A stretch of DNA of 64,000 nt, taken from a virus. The notes beneath the pieces are model-generated. The model was not told the DNA's origin. It did not search any database and saw only the letters and a list, made by a program, of their open reading frames with translations. The position numbers and the translations under genes were made by a program. This document shows, in pieces, positions 15,042 to 22,119 of this stretch. Position 1 is the stretch's first letter. Each line of letters opens with the position of its first letter. The stretch spans positions 1 through 64,000 of the IMG/VR virus record IMGVR_UViG_3300042197_000642; one strand, 5' to 3'.

Positions 15042-15386
15042 CTACTCTTTACTTGGGTTTGTATTAATCTTAACTGGTTCGTCTTTTGGAAAAGCTCTTA
15101 AACCATGTGCGGCACGAAACTCTCTTGTTGAAGCGACGTAAGCCGCTGCTTTCCCTAATTTGCGCATATTAACTAAATCAGTACTTTTTTGATTATATTC
15201 TTCTTTAGGCAAAGCAGAAATAACACCATTTCCAGGTTCTAAAACTTTTACATTTTGTGAAAACTTTGTTACTTTATGGCCAGCTAAAGCAGCAGATGAA
15301 AATGAATTTACAGTTTCGGGTAGCTCAATTCCTCGATGTTGAAAACTTTTTAAGCTTTTGGGAAATTGAGATTCATTTGAGTCCAT
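15042..15386 (-). CDS. Small hypothetical protein (114 aa)
   Basis: A soluble, mixed-composition protein with a basic helix pair in the C-terminal half (LVNMRKLGKAAAYVASTREFRAAHG). Its ATG at 15386 overlaps the upstream stop. No domain is recognised. It is part of the small-gene run. Confidence 0.5.
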   Translation of the reverse strand: MDSNESQFPKSLKSFQHRGIELPETVNSFSSAALAGHKVTKFSQNVKVLEPGNGVISALPKEEYNQKSTDLVNMRKLGKAAAYVASTREFRAAHGLRAFPKDEPVKINTNPSKE

Positions 15387-15589
15387 TAAGCTTCCTTTGC
15401 TTGACGGTCGTGCTCTGCTTGTGCGGCGCGATACTCGTCATAAGTGTCTGCGTACTTTCCAAACATCTTAGACTGATGCTCATCGTAATCATCTTTTGAC
15501 ATTTGATTAACAGCCCAAGTCAATGGCTCTGGTGTGTTTAACACCTGTTTCATTTGACGGTTTGAGTCGTTCTCTCTACGCTTAGCCAT
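15386..15589 (-). CDS. Small charged helical protein (67 aa)
   Basis: The product is almost entirely helical and highly charged, with a MSKDDYDEHQ segment in the middle and an EYRAAQAEHDRQAKEA C-terminus that reads as a coiled coil. Its stop overlaps the start of the next gene. The function is unknown. Confidence 0.5.
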   Translation of the reverse strand: MAKRRENDSNRQMKQVLNTPEPLTWAVNQMSKDDYDEHQSKMFGKYADTYDEYRAAQAEHDRQAKEA

Positions 15590-15600
15590 TTAATTAATCC

Positions 15601-15807
15601 TTAAGCTCCTGGGTTTACTTTTGATGGTTCTTCTGAATTAATAAATCCATAATTCATATATGGGTGCAAACCTGCACGGTTTTGAACCATTTTTTCGTCG
15701 CCCACACCTGGAGCAACGGTTGTATTAGGACGACGCTTACGGTATTTACCGTCTGTTGCGCCTTCCAACATATCTGCGTTTTGTAAACGCGCCTTGCGAA
15801 CGGTCAT
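15601..15807 (-). CDS. Small hypothetical protein (68 aa)
   Basis: A basic, Gly/Pro-containing and probably extended protein. The start overlaps the stop of the upstream zinc-ribbon gene by four bases (ATGA-type). No family is recognised. Confidence 0.5.
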   Translation of the reverse strand: MTVRKARLQNADMLEGATDGKYRKRRPNTTVAPGVGDEKMVQNRAGLHPYMNYGFINSEEPSKVNPGA

Positions 15808-16013
15808 GCCATTCTGCCTTTCACTAGTTTAACTGCCCTTGATCTATTACATCCTGGACAATACTCTGAATTTAGCTTTTGTAAAGGGTTCAGTACGGAC
15901 TTACATCCTTTACATAATGCTGAACCATTGTACCAAGTTCCTAAAGCCACGTCAGTAGCACCCGGCATACCTTCACCAGTGTTATCTGTAAATAAACCTG
16001 GATCTTCGTTCAT
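15804..16013 (-). CDS. Small zinc-ribbon protein (69 aa)
   Basis: Two CxxC knuckles (CKGC at about 34-37 and CPGC at about 52-55) about 14 residues apart define a zinc ribbon. The first 30 residues are acidic and Gly-rich and the C-terminus is basic. The four-base overlaps with both neighbours indicate coupling. A likely role is nucleic acid or protein binding. Confidence 0.55.
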   Translation of the reverse strand: MNEDPGLFTDNTGEGMPGATDVALGTWYNGSALCKGCKSVLNPLQKLNSEYCPGCNRSRAVKLVKGRMA

Positions 16014-16384
16014 ACGCTGTTTCCTAACGTGTTTCGGCTAGAGCTTTGTTGAGTATTTGGGGTCTGACTAAAGTCAGTCTCAACTCTTTGTTGTACTCTA
16101 GATGGTAGATCAATTATGTCTTCAATTCCAAGTTCTGACGTCTCATACCCATAACGAGCTGGAAACATGTCTATTTGTGGAAGGTTAGGACGCACATATT
16201 CTTGTATTTCAGCAGCACTCATTTGCCCAACCTCTAACGCTTGGGTCAATAATCGTTCTTGATTGCTAGCAAACGGACCAATGTACGCTTGTGGAGGGTA
16301 GGCCGCTTCTGCCGGCCAAGTCATTCCAGGGTTGTCTTTGTTCCAAGGTTTACGGCTGTACACGCCATCAGGAGTATTAGGCAT
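16010..16384 (-). CDS. Small hypothetical protein (124 aa)
   Basis: The Pro/Trp/Tyr-rich N-terminus is followed by a helical central part (NQERLLTQALEVGQMSAAEIQEYV) and a Ser/Thr/Gln-rich tail. It overlaps the zinc-ribbon gene by four bases. Several proteins of this run share Pro/Gly-rich extended N-termini, as if they bind along another surface. The family is unknown. Confidence 0.5.
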   Translation of the reverse strand: MPNTPDGVYSRKPWNKDNPGMTWPAEAAYPPQAYIGPFASNQERLLTQALEVGQMSAAEIQEYVRPNLPQIDMFPARYGYETSELGIEDIIDLPSRVQQRVETDFSQTPNTQQSSSRNTLGNSV

Positions 16385-16385
16385 C

Positions 16386-16919
16386 TTATCTCCAACTAGG
16401 AACTAATGACTTTAATTGATTAACACGTACTTGATTTATTTCACCAGGTGAAGTACTTCTTAAATTTGATTTACCATCATTTTGTAAATGTGGGGCAGGT
16501 ACCAACTTTTGGTTTTCTGCATTACGTTTAGCTAAGTATACGTTGCCGTTGTATGAAGCTTTCATTTGTCTTTTAATACCACGATCTGGTTCTAATCCCT
16601 CTGGGTAATAATAATCTTGTTGGTCAATTCGTTCGCCACGATGCACACCTCTTTGATACGCACGTTGGTTAACTCTTCCTTTTACACCTTTAAGAACTTT
16701 ATCAGAAACACTTGAAGGACGACCTCTGTCGTCTCGTCTTGTTCTGATAGTGCCTAAATACCCATCAGGATATTCAGCGGATGGTTGACGTCCTACGCCA
16801 ATTCGTAAGAAGTCAAGCTCAGAGCGAGCAACAGGTACACCACCACCACCATATGTTGTTGTGGTTCCATACATACCCCCAGCACCGAGGTTTTGTATGT
16901 TCTGATGGGTATTTGGCAT
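16386..16919 (-). CDS. Basic, low-complexity hypothetical protein (177 aa)
   Basis: A Gly-rich N-terminus (YGGGGVPVARSEL) is followed by a strongly Arg- and Tyr-rich middle (RTRRDDRGRPSSVSDKVLKG...). The protein is very basic and mostly predicted disordered, which suggests nucleic acid binding or a virion-internal role. No conserved domain is recognised. It sits immediately downstream of the metallophosphoesterase. Confidence 0.5.
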   Translation of the reverse strand: MPNTHQNIQNLGAGGMYGTTTTYGGGGVPVARSELDFLRIGVGRQPSAEYPDGYLGTIRTRRDDRGRPSSVSDKVLKGVKGRVNQRAYQRGVHRGERIDQQDYYYPEGLEPDRGIKRQMKASYNGNVYLAKRNAENQKLVPAPHLQNDGKSNLRSTSPGEINQVRVNQLKSLVPSWR

Positions 16920-16942
16920 AACCCCATCATATTCCTATTTAA

Positions 16943-18148
16943 TTAAGAATTGGCTCTAAACTCAGTTCCTTGGTAGATAGCAGTACCGTCAATTATATTA
17001 ACGGCTTCTATTGCAAATCTTCCACTCTCTTCGTTATACCAAACAATGCCTACGCCCTGTTGCCAATTCTCATAATGCTTTCCTGGGCGTCCATCTGAGC
17101 CAACACCAGAATTAGTTGAAGGCACAGCGCCGTCTACCCTGCACAAACATCCCGGAGTAAACGCCACGCTTCTAATTGGACCGTCAGCATCAAATGTAGT
17201 TCTGTATTGCATTTCGATTCTATGAATATGTCCAAAGATTGTAGACAAATGGGGTGTGTCATTTGTGTAAGCAACTGCAGTATTACCTGAACTTCGAACT
17301 TTATTACCGTGCATAACACGTAAGTACTTACCTAACCATATTTGAGATTCTTGAGAAGGATACTTATCATAGAACTCAACATTTAATTCTTTTAGACATA
17401 AAAGGTTTTGAACACTTAATACTGGATCTGCATCTAAACTGTCAGCTTTCTTTAATCCGTATGAAGCATTGGCGTTTCTTGTTGCATATAAATTTAATCT
17501 ATTATCGTGGTTACCCTCTAACAAAGCAACTCTTGCGTTTGGACTAATAGCACGTTGTTTAGCAAGGAACTCATATCCGTAGTTAATTGCTGCTTGAGTG
17601 GTATTTGCAAAAGACGCTTCTTGTACGTATTTACTGTGTTCTTGTAGATCTAAGAAGTCTCCTAAATTGATAACAATATCAACTCCATACTTTTCTTGAA
17701 GGTATGCTTGAATTTGTAATGCTACATCAATAGCTTGAGTATCATGGAACGGGTCCATAGTTCCATCTTCGTATCTACGATAACCAATTTGAGGATCTGG
17801 AAGAATGAAGGCGCACTTCATATCTTTTTCTGTTTTTAGATGTTCTGTAGGAGTCCACGGAATACTAACGTTTACTGGAGTAGCAGGTCTTACAATATCC
17901 CACTTTGGTCCTTCTTCCCAAACGGGAGATAAAACAACTTTAATAGACTCTAGGTCTGTAACCTCCGGTTCACCATTTTCATTCTTTATAACATTTTGGT
18001 AGCTGCTTACTCTAATCTTATTTATTCTGCCAACTAACTCTGGATCAATGTTTTGGGAACGAAGAAATTCTTCTATCTTTTGTTTGGTTACTGTCGTTTC
18101 TGCTTCTTTTAATGCTTGGTCAATTGGATCTAATTCCGACATCGACAT
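16943..18148 (-). CDS. Calcineurin-like metallophosphoesterase (401 aa)
   Basis: The motifs appear in order: DPQIG (motif I), NLGDFLD (II), EGNHDNR (III), MHGN (IV) and FGHIHR (V). They supply the usual dimetal ligands, although the motif I histidine (DxH) is Gln. The first 110 residues are helical, then beta-like, and resemble the accessory N-terminal domain of phage phosphoesterases linked to DNA processing or repair. An AGGGAAT ribosome site precedes ATG 18148, which overlaps the small helical gene upstream by 19 bases. The substrate cannot be told: nuclease or phosphatase. Confidence 0.8.
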   Translation of the reverse strand: MSMSELDPIDQALKEAETTVTKQKIEEFLRSQNIDPELVGRINKIRVSSYQNVIKNENGEPEVTDLESIKVVLSPVWEEGPKWDIVRPATPVNVSIPWTPTEHLKTEKDMKCAFILPDPQIGYRRYEDGTMDPFHDTQAIDVALQIQAYLQEKYGVDIVINLGDFLDLQEHSKYVQEASFANTTQAAINYGYEFLAKQRAISPNARVALLEGNHDNRLNLYATRNANASYGLKKADSLDADPVLSVQNLLCLKELNVEFYDKYPSQESQIWLGKYLRVMHGNKVRSSGNTAVAYTNDTPHLSTIFGHIHRIEMQYRTTFDADGPIRSVAFTPGCLCRVDGAVPSTNSGVGSDGRPGKHYENWQQGVGIVWYNEESGRFAIEAVNIIDGTAIYQGTEFRANS

Positions 18149-18393
18149 ATTCCCTGTCTGTGCTGGCGCACTATATCCTTTTTAATATCAAATACTTTTT
18201 GTATTAATAATGTAATTTGAGCGTGACTCATTTCTAAGTCAAGTAACTGTTGTACTTTGTTTCTTTTCTCTTCAGGCAATGAATCTAACCACTTACCAAG
18301 CTTGCAACGAATTGCAAGTACATTCCTTTGTAGACCTGTTTGAAGTAGGGCTTCAAGGTCATCTAGCGAAGGTTCTTGCATTAAGTCCTCCAT
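18130..18393 (-). CDS. Small HTH-like DNA-binding candidate (87 aa)
   Basis: The frame opens at 18411, but ATG 18393 is preceded by AAGGGGAAACTT, a much better ribosome site, so the shorter form is preferred. The all-helical sequence with a C-terminal VRQHRQGICRC motif matches small phage proteins with a helix-turn-helix-like core and a terminal HRxGxCxC tail. The gene follows a terminator and may use the promoter at 18424-18453. It overlaps the metallophosphoesterase and is probably co-translated with it. Confidence 0.5.
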   Translation of the reverse strand: MEDLMQEPSLDDLEALLQTGLQRNVLAIRCKLGKWLDSLPEEKRNKVQQLLDLEMSHAQITLLIQKVFDIKKDIVRQHRQGICRCRN

Positions 18394-18423
18394 AAGTTTC
18401 CCCTTAATCATAGCAGTCTACGT

Positions 18424-18453
18424 AGTATACATAAAAGCTGTGGATATCGCTAA
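18424..18453 (-). promoter_or_regulatory. Candidate promoter for the small HTH/metallophosphoesterase genes
   Basis: On the minus strand a TATACT hexamer (18424-18429) lies 18 bases downstream of a weak TTAGCG (18448-18453). It sits directly after an intrinsic terminator, so a new promoter is expected about here. Confidence 0.3.
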
Positions 18454-18465
18454 TGACACGCCAAC

Positions 18466-18495
18466 AAAAAAACAACCCCCCAAGATGGGGGGTTG
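18466..18495 (-). terminator. Intrinsic terminator
   Basis: On the minus strand, a perfect 10-bp stem (CAACCCCCCA 18473-18482 with TGGGGGGTTG 18486-18495) and a 3-base loop are followed by seven T residues (18472-18466). It ends the transcript carrying the 112-aa gene at 18512. Confidence 0.9.
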
Positions 18496-18511
18496 CTTGT
18501 ATACAAGTAAC

Positions 18512-18850
18512 TTATGGATTAATATCTTTTGCGCCACTATCGAAACCTGAACGGTTTACGGAAGCCTTAAAAATACGTCCGTTTCCTTGAGTTGCTCCAG
18601 CCTCTGGTGCAATTGTCTTTTGAAACTTGACTCGAACTCCATAGCGAGCTCCGCCAGTATTTGTGACAAATGAACGAGAAGGTTTTGCCTGCTTGTAAGG
18701 ATCGGTGCCACCTTTTGCGTTTCCTGAATTCTTTACAAGTGTTCCTTTTTCTGGTTTAGCAGATGGGGTTGTAAAGTTTAAGCCTGATGCGTTTGACGGA
18801 TCAGCGGAAGTAGGCGCAATTGGTGCCGGATTCTTTTTGTTATCTTTCAT
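18512..18850 (-). CDS. Basic disordered hypothetical protein (112 aa)
   Basis: A Pro/Ser/Gly/Lys-rich, probably unstructured N-terminal 60 residues is followed by a short strand-rich GARYGVRVKFQKTI segment. It is the last gene before a strong terminator and could accumulate to a high level. The composition is similar to the small basic proteins at 14725-16919. The function is unknown. Confidence 0.5.
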   Translation of the reverse strand: MKDNKKNPAPIAPTSADPSNASGLNFTTPSAKPEKGTLVKNSGNAKGGTDPYKQAKPSRSFVTNTGGARYGVRVKFQKTIAPEAGATQGNGRIFKASVNRSGFDSGAKDINP

Positions 18851-18914
18851 TATTTAGTGTCCTTTGGCCTAAGGGTTTATATAAATGTAGTTCATTTAAG
18901 CTAAAAAGACAGGC

Positions 18915-19196
18915 TTAACTGCTAGAAACAATTGAAAACACAATAGCCGATATTTGGCCGTCATGGCTTTCAATACTTGCAAATCCTGGTATACACATTA
19001 AATCTAAACCTCTTGGGGCCGTGTACCCACGAGCAATAGCGATGGCTTTTACAGCTTGATTTACAGCTCCAGCGCCAACGGCTCGTACTTTGCATGATTG
19101 TTTTTCATAAATAGCATGGGCAATAGCAGATGCCACAGCTTGGGGGTTGCTTCCAGCACCCACACGTAATACGTCTTCTGTTGATTCGGTAGTCAT
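18915..19196 (-). CDS. spoVS: SpoVS-family (Alba-like) protein
   Basis: The 93-aa protein matches stage V sporulation protein S along its length: an RVGAGSNPQAVASAIAHAI opening, the hallmark VRAVGAGAVNQAVKAIAIARGY core (residues about 38-59) and the LDLMCIPGF segment. The bacterial family has an Alba-like fold and acts in sporulation or septation control through nucleic-acid or protein contacts not fully known. A CGAGGAAAA ribosome site precedes the ATG. In a phage it may modulate host cell cycle or nucleoid state, or bind phage nucleic acid (inference). It lies downstream of the recombination genes. Confidence 0.88.
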   Translation of the reverse strand: MTTESTEDVLRVGAGSNPQAVASAIAHAIYEKQSCKVRAVGAGAVNQAVKAIAIARGYTAPRGLDLMCIPGFASIESHDGQISAIVFSIVSSS

Positions 19197-19250
19197 TTTT
19201 CCTCGTTGTAGTCGGTTAGTCTCTCGTACGACAATTACAGCAAAATAACC

Positions 19251-19445
19251 TTAATTAGTCTCCCTATAGTCGATAGGAGTTGGAGCGGTAGCCAATGCCC
19301 CACAAAGGGCGCATTCCATGTCTAACATGTATAACGAAACTTCACCATCCTCAAACATAGCTTGAACTTTCCATAAAGTTGACCCACAAATGCACACATG
19401 CAACGGGTTGTCTTTATCCCTTAAATCTATCAATCCTTGCCCCAA
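19251..19445 (-). CDS. Small zinc-ribbon protein (64 aa)
   Basis: Two knuckles, CICG (about 18-21) and CALCG (about 45-49), are separated by two beta strands: a standard zinc ribbon. The start overlaps the FmdB-like gene upstream by 16 bases. It is probably a nucleic-acid or protein-binding accessory of the neighbouring recombination operon. Confidence 0.6.
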   Translation of the reverse strand: MGQGLIDLRDKDNPLHVCICGSTLWKVQAMFEDGEVSLYMLDMECALCGALATAPTPIDYRETN

Positions 19446-19597
19446 CCGCTACCTTTAAAGATTAAACCTGGAGCGGAATATACTTTTTCCATAAAAGTGT
19501 TACAACGTGGGCATCGCATAGTTATTGTTTCGTGCATAGACGCCGTTACTGTACCAGTGGCAGAGCACTCACTACATTGAAACTCATAAGTTGGCAT
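19430..19597 (-). CDS. FmdB-family zinc-ribbon protein (55 aa)
   Basis: The 55-aa frame begins MPTYEFQCSEC, has a second CPRC knuckle at residues 29-32 and ends GLIFKGSGWGKD, all hallmarks of the FmdB putative regulatory zinc-ribbon family. The ATG overlaps the RuvC-like stop (TAATG). FmdB-like proteins occur widely in Actinobacteria and their phages. The role is unproven. Confidence 0.75.
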   Translation of the reverse strand: MPTYEFQCSECSATGTVTASMHETITMRCPRCNTFMEKVYSAPGLIFKGSGWGKD

Positions 19598-20130
19598 TAT
19601 CGTTCCCTAAACTTTGGATCCTGAAGCTTAGTATATACCTCTTTTTCGTAACTAAGGGAATGCGTGCCCGCTACTAAACGAGCTAAAGAATAAGCATCTG
19701 CAGCGTTATCATCTGGAATTTCAACTCCCCACTTTTTATACACATATAAAAGAATATGACTTTTAGGCACTCCAGTTCCTTTTCCGCACACATACTTTTT
19801 TAAATTAGTTGGAGGAACAATTAATGGGTATATACCAAAATCTCTTAATGTAAGTTTTACCATTCCGCCAAGTTCACCTAACATATTAGCCATTTGTGAA
19901 CCAAAAGCATAACCTTCCATTGCTACATCTATAATTTCATATTTTACTAAAGCATCTATTAAATGAGATTGAAGGTCTTTAAGTCTATCTATTCCACTAC
20001 TTTCAGGTTTAAAAACAGTAATAAAATAACCTTCTTCATTTATGGCTGCTATAGCAAACCCTGTGTAAGACTGATCTATACCTAAGTAGACCCTTTTGTT
20101 TTTTAAGGGCTCACCGTACTGTTTTATCAT
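19597..20130 (-). CDS. RuvC-like Holliday-junction resolvase
   Basis: This 177-aa RNase H-fold nuclease has a LGIDQSYTGFAI strand with catalytic Asp19, an AMEGYAFGS segment with Glu72, and a DDNAADAYSLA helix with the C-terminal acidic residues (Asp141, Asp145). These give the four-carboxylate site of RuvC-type resolvases. Length and motif order fit phage RuvC homologues. It should cut branched recombination intermediates before packaging. It overlaps the UvsY-like gene by four bases and is followed by the FmdB-like gene. Confidence 0.85.
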   Translation of the reverse strand: MIKQYGEPLKNKRVYLGIDQSYTGFAIAAINEEGYFITVFKPESSGIDRLKDLQSHLIDALVKYEIIDVAMEGYAFGSQMANMLGELGGMVKLTLRDFGIYPLIVPPTNLKKYVCGKGTGVPKSHILLYVYKKWGVEIPDDNAADAYSLARLVAGTHSLSYEKEVYTKLQDPKFRER

Positions 20131-20618
20131 GGAATAAGGGTACGCGTCCGAGCGCTAAATCCTCCAGAAGATGTTCTACGTGTTAGCTCTCTACTAAGCA
20201 AAGCAGAATCTTTAGATAAACTAGAAGCAATAACTTCCATTAGTTTTCTATAAGCCATCCTAGTTAATAGGGTATCTTGAAGCTTTTCTATTTCTGGATT
20301 AGTAATAATCTTTGCTTTTCTACTGGATGCAGTTTGTTTAAGTTCTTTAGGCATACTTAGTTCAAGTTTAGCCATCTCTAATTCTAAATTCTTTTCAGCA
20401 TACTTTTCATCTATTTGAGCACAAGCCACTTGGGTTGAAACAAAGTCTGAGTAAGCACTAACCTTTGCCCAAAGCTCCATAAGCTGATCGTCATCAATAC
20501 CAGTAATGTCATGGGGTATGTGTGGCCTTTCAATAGACCCTCTTGTAGAAAAAACTAAGTTGTTATTTTGTAGTTCTGTAATAATCTTTAAACTTTCATT
20601 ACCCTGTAGGCTGGTCAT
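20127..20618 (-). CDS. All-helical protein, candidate UvsY-like recombination mediator (163 aa)
   Basis: A longer frame opens at 20699, but ATG 20618 has a GGAGGATACA ribosome site and avoids a 100-base overlap, so it is preferred. The sequence is two long charged helices (about 45-90) followed by a compact helical C-terminal part (TLLTRMAYRKLMEVI...LLSRELTRR). That order, length and position beside RecA, Cas4-like and RuvC-like genes recall T4 UvsY, the mediator that loads recombinase onto ssDNA. No sequence signature proves it. A generic coiled-coil protein is the alternative. Confidence 0.4.
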   Translation of the reverse strand: MTSLQGNESLKIITELQNNNLVFSTRGSIERPHIPHDITGIDDDQLMELWAKVSAYSDFVSTQVACAQIDEKYAEKNLELEMAKLELSMPKELKQTASSRKAKIITNPEIEKLQDTLLTRMAYRKLMEVIASSLSKDSALLSRELTRRTSSGGFSARTRTLIP

Positions 20619-21486
20619 TGTATCCTCCACACTCTCCGCACCATTGTGCGCCTCCCATATTACACTTAGGTGGTGTTTTATTGTCAACTGCTTCTGCAAT
20701 CATCTTTGCTGCTTCTAACAAATGACTTATTGAGAAATCACTTTTAGGAACAATAAACTCTTTATACTCTTGATTTGCCTTTAACTCATAAATAAAACAA
20801 GCCTCTTGAGGTTGGATTTCTAAATCCATTAGCTCACACAACTTCATATACATCTGAGCTTGATTTATATGTTTCATAAATGGCTTGTCTAAGCCTGCCC
20901 ACATTCTAAATAAATCGTGGTCATGCATTTTTGCGTACTCTGGATCTTCCCATACAAATGTACCTTGACCTATAGATTTAATCTCCAGGAGAAGGGGAGA
21001 CTCATACCCAACTAAAATACCATCTGCATGCCCAGCTATTTTATAAGGTCCATAGTTTAATGGAACTTCTTTATAAACAATCTTATCGTTCTTACCACAA
21101 GTTGTACATTCAGTTGGCGAAAGCCCAACCATAAAAGTAGTACATCTAGTGCATATCCATCTTCCATACAAAGTTCCGCATTCATAGAACACTTCTTGCC
21201 ACTTTCTATGAATAGCATGTCCCTCTTCAAATATCAAACGTTTCTTTAAGTTTACGCCTCTATCTTTTGGAGTTGTAGGAGCCTGTCCAATTAGTTTAAA
21301 GTATTGAGCTCTATGACACCAGGTATCGCTTACCATTTCAGAAGGGTGAATGACGTCTTGTCTACGGTCATCAGCCTTAGGCTTAGCAATAAAGTGCCGC
21401 TCTACTGAGCTAAGTACTCTAGTATTTTTATCTACTTTGAGAAACTTCTTTAGAGCTCCTGATGGTTTAAACTTAATCTCTGACAA
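20599..21486 (-). CDS. Cas4/RecB-like PD-(D/E)XK nuclease with Fe-S and zinc cysteines
   Basis: Nuclease motifs are visible: EEGHAIHRKW, GHADGIL (motif II Asp), then LLLEIKSI (E-x-K). Cys57 (WCHRAQY) and the C-terminal Cys275, Cys283 and Cys286 form the one-plus-three pattern of the Cas4/AddB iron-sulfur cluster. An inserted zinc ribbon (CTRC...CTTC, about 113-131) is an elaboration. It probably resects DNA ends to give ssDNA for RecA. The length is 295 aa. Its 3' end contains the ribosome site of the UvsY-like gene. Confidence 0.85.
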   Translation of the reverse strand: MSEIKFKPSGALKKFLKVDKNTRVLSSVERHFIAKPKADDRRQDVIHPSEMVSDTWCHRAQYFKLIGQAPTTPKDRGVNLKKRLIFEEGHAIHRKWQEVFYECGTLYGRWICTRCTTFMVGLSPTECTTCGKNDKIVYKEVPLNYGPYKIAGHADGILVGYESPLLLEIKSIGQGTFVWEDPEYAKMHDHDLFRMWAGLDKPFMKHINQAQMYMKLCELMDLEIQPQEACFIYELKANQEYKEFIVPKSDFSISHLLEAAKMIAEAVDNKTPPKCNMGGAQWCGECGGYNDQPTG

Positions 21487-21801
21487 TTAGTGCTCCATAA
21501 TCCATTGCTTTAGTGTTTTTCCTTGTTTCTTTGCTTTTCTTTTTAATGCATTACGCTCTCTGTGAGACATACCGCCCCAGATCCCATGTTGCTCGTCCAT
21601 GTGATCTGCATAGAGCAAACATTCTTTACGGACTTTACATTCTGATTTACCGTCTTTACCGTAACAGACTGCTTTTGAGATATCCGCAATGATTTTATAT
21701 TTAGTTTTGTCTCTGGGCGGATACCAAAGTTCGGTATCGAGTCCTCGACATTTAGCTTCGTAGCGCCAATCATCTATGCGCCCTGCGCCTTCTTCTGACA
21801 C
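21487..21801 (-). CDS. whiB: WhiB-family iron-sulfur regulator with enlarged Cys spacing
   Basis: WhiB proteins are [4Fe-4S] regulators found in Actinobacteria and their phages. Here the four cysteines are 18, 46, 55 and 61, followed by the defining GIWGGMS turn (73-79) and a basic ERNALKRKAKKQGK tail for DNA. The spacing C46-x8-C55-x5-C61 differs from the standard C-x2-C-x5-C by six extra residues (a Gly/Asp/Lys loop). GTG 21801 is chosen because AGGAG lies 5 bases upstream; GTG 21807 is the alternative. The gene sits inside the recombination operon, overlapping the upstream nuclease gene. Confidence 0.9.
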   Translation of the reverse strand: MSEEGAGRIDDWRYEAKCRGLDTELWYPPRDKTKYKIIADISKAVCYGKDGKSECKVRKECLLYADHMDEQHGIWGGMSHRERNALKRKAKKQGKTLKQWIMEH

Positions 21802-22118
21802 GTACACTCCTGAAGGTTCTGGCGTTGTTCTAAGAAGTCATCTTCTGTCATGATGACATAGTTTTCATTATTTAAACTAATGCCAAAAACAGGAATGCGA
21901 CTGTCAAGAATTGCTTCTGTAACAATCTTTTCTAAAACTTTCGCCTTGATAGTGAAGGAGGCTTTGCCAGTCCACTTGTGTTCTATTAACAAGTCCTTAG
22001 ACCGAACATCACCTTTTCGACTCCAGAATGCACCGCTCCCAGCGTTTCGCTTTCCATCTACTTTCTTAGCGAGTCGTACCTCATGCTTCTTCGATTCTTT
22101 CTGCCCCTTACTCCGCAT
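21774..22118 (-). CDS. PD-(D/E)XK nuclease, Hjc/Mrr-like (114 aa)
   Basis: The small nuclease has Glu13, then GDV with Asp37 and IEHK with Glu46 and Lys48, the PD-(D/E)XK core of archaeal-type Holliday-junction or Mrr-like endonucleases, preceded by a GSGAFWSRKGD basic loop. A strand-helix-strand pattern completes the fold and a CTC tail ends the protein. It begins 1 base after RecA and overlaps WhiB. It probably cuts branched or damaged DNA, alongside or redundant with the RuvC-like enzyme. Confidence 0.65.
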   Translation of the reverse strand: MRSKGQKESKKHEVRLAKKVDGKRNAGSGAFWSRKGDVRSKDLLIEHKWTGKASFTIKAKVLEKIVTEAILDSRIPVFGISLNNENYVIMTEDDFLEQRQNLQECTCQKKAQGA

Positions 22119-22119
22119 G

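Noticed and set aside
20127-20699. 190-aa form of the UvsY-like gene
   Set aside because: The extra residues overlap the Cas4-like gene by 100 bases, whereas ATG 20618 has a GGAGG ribosome site.
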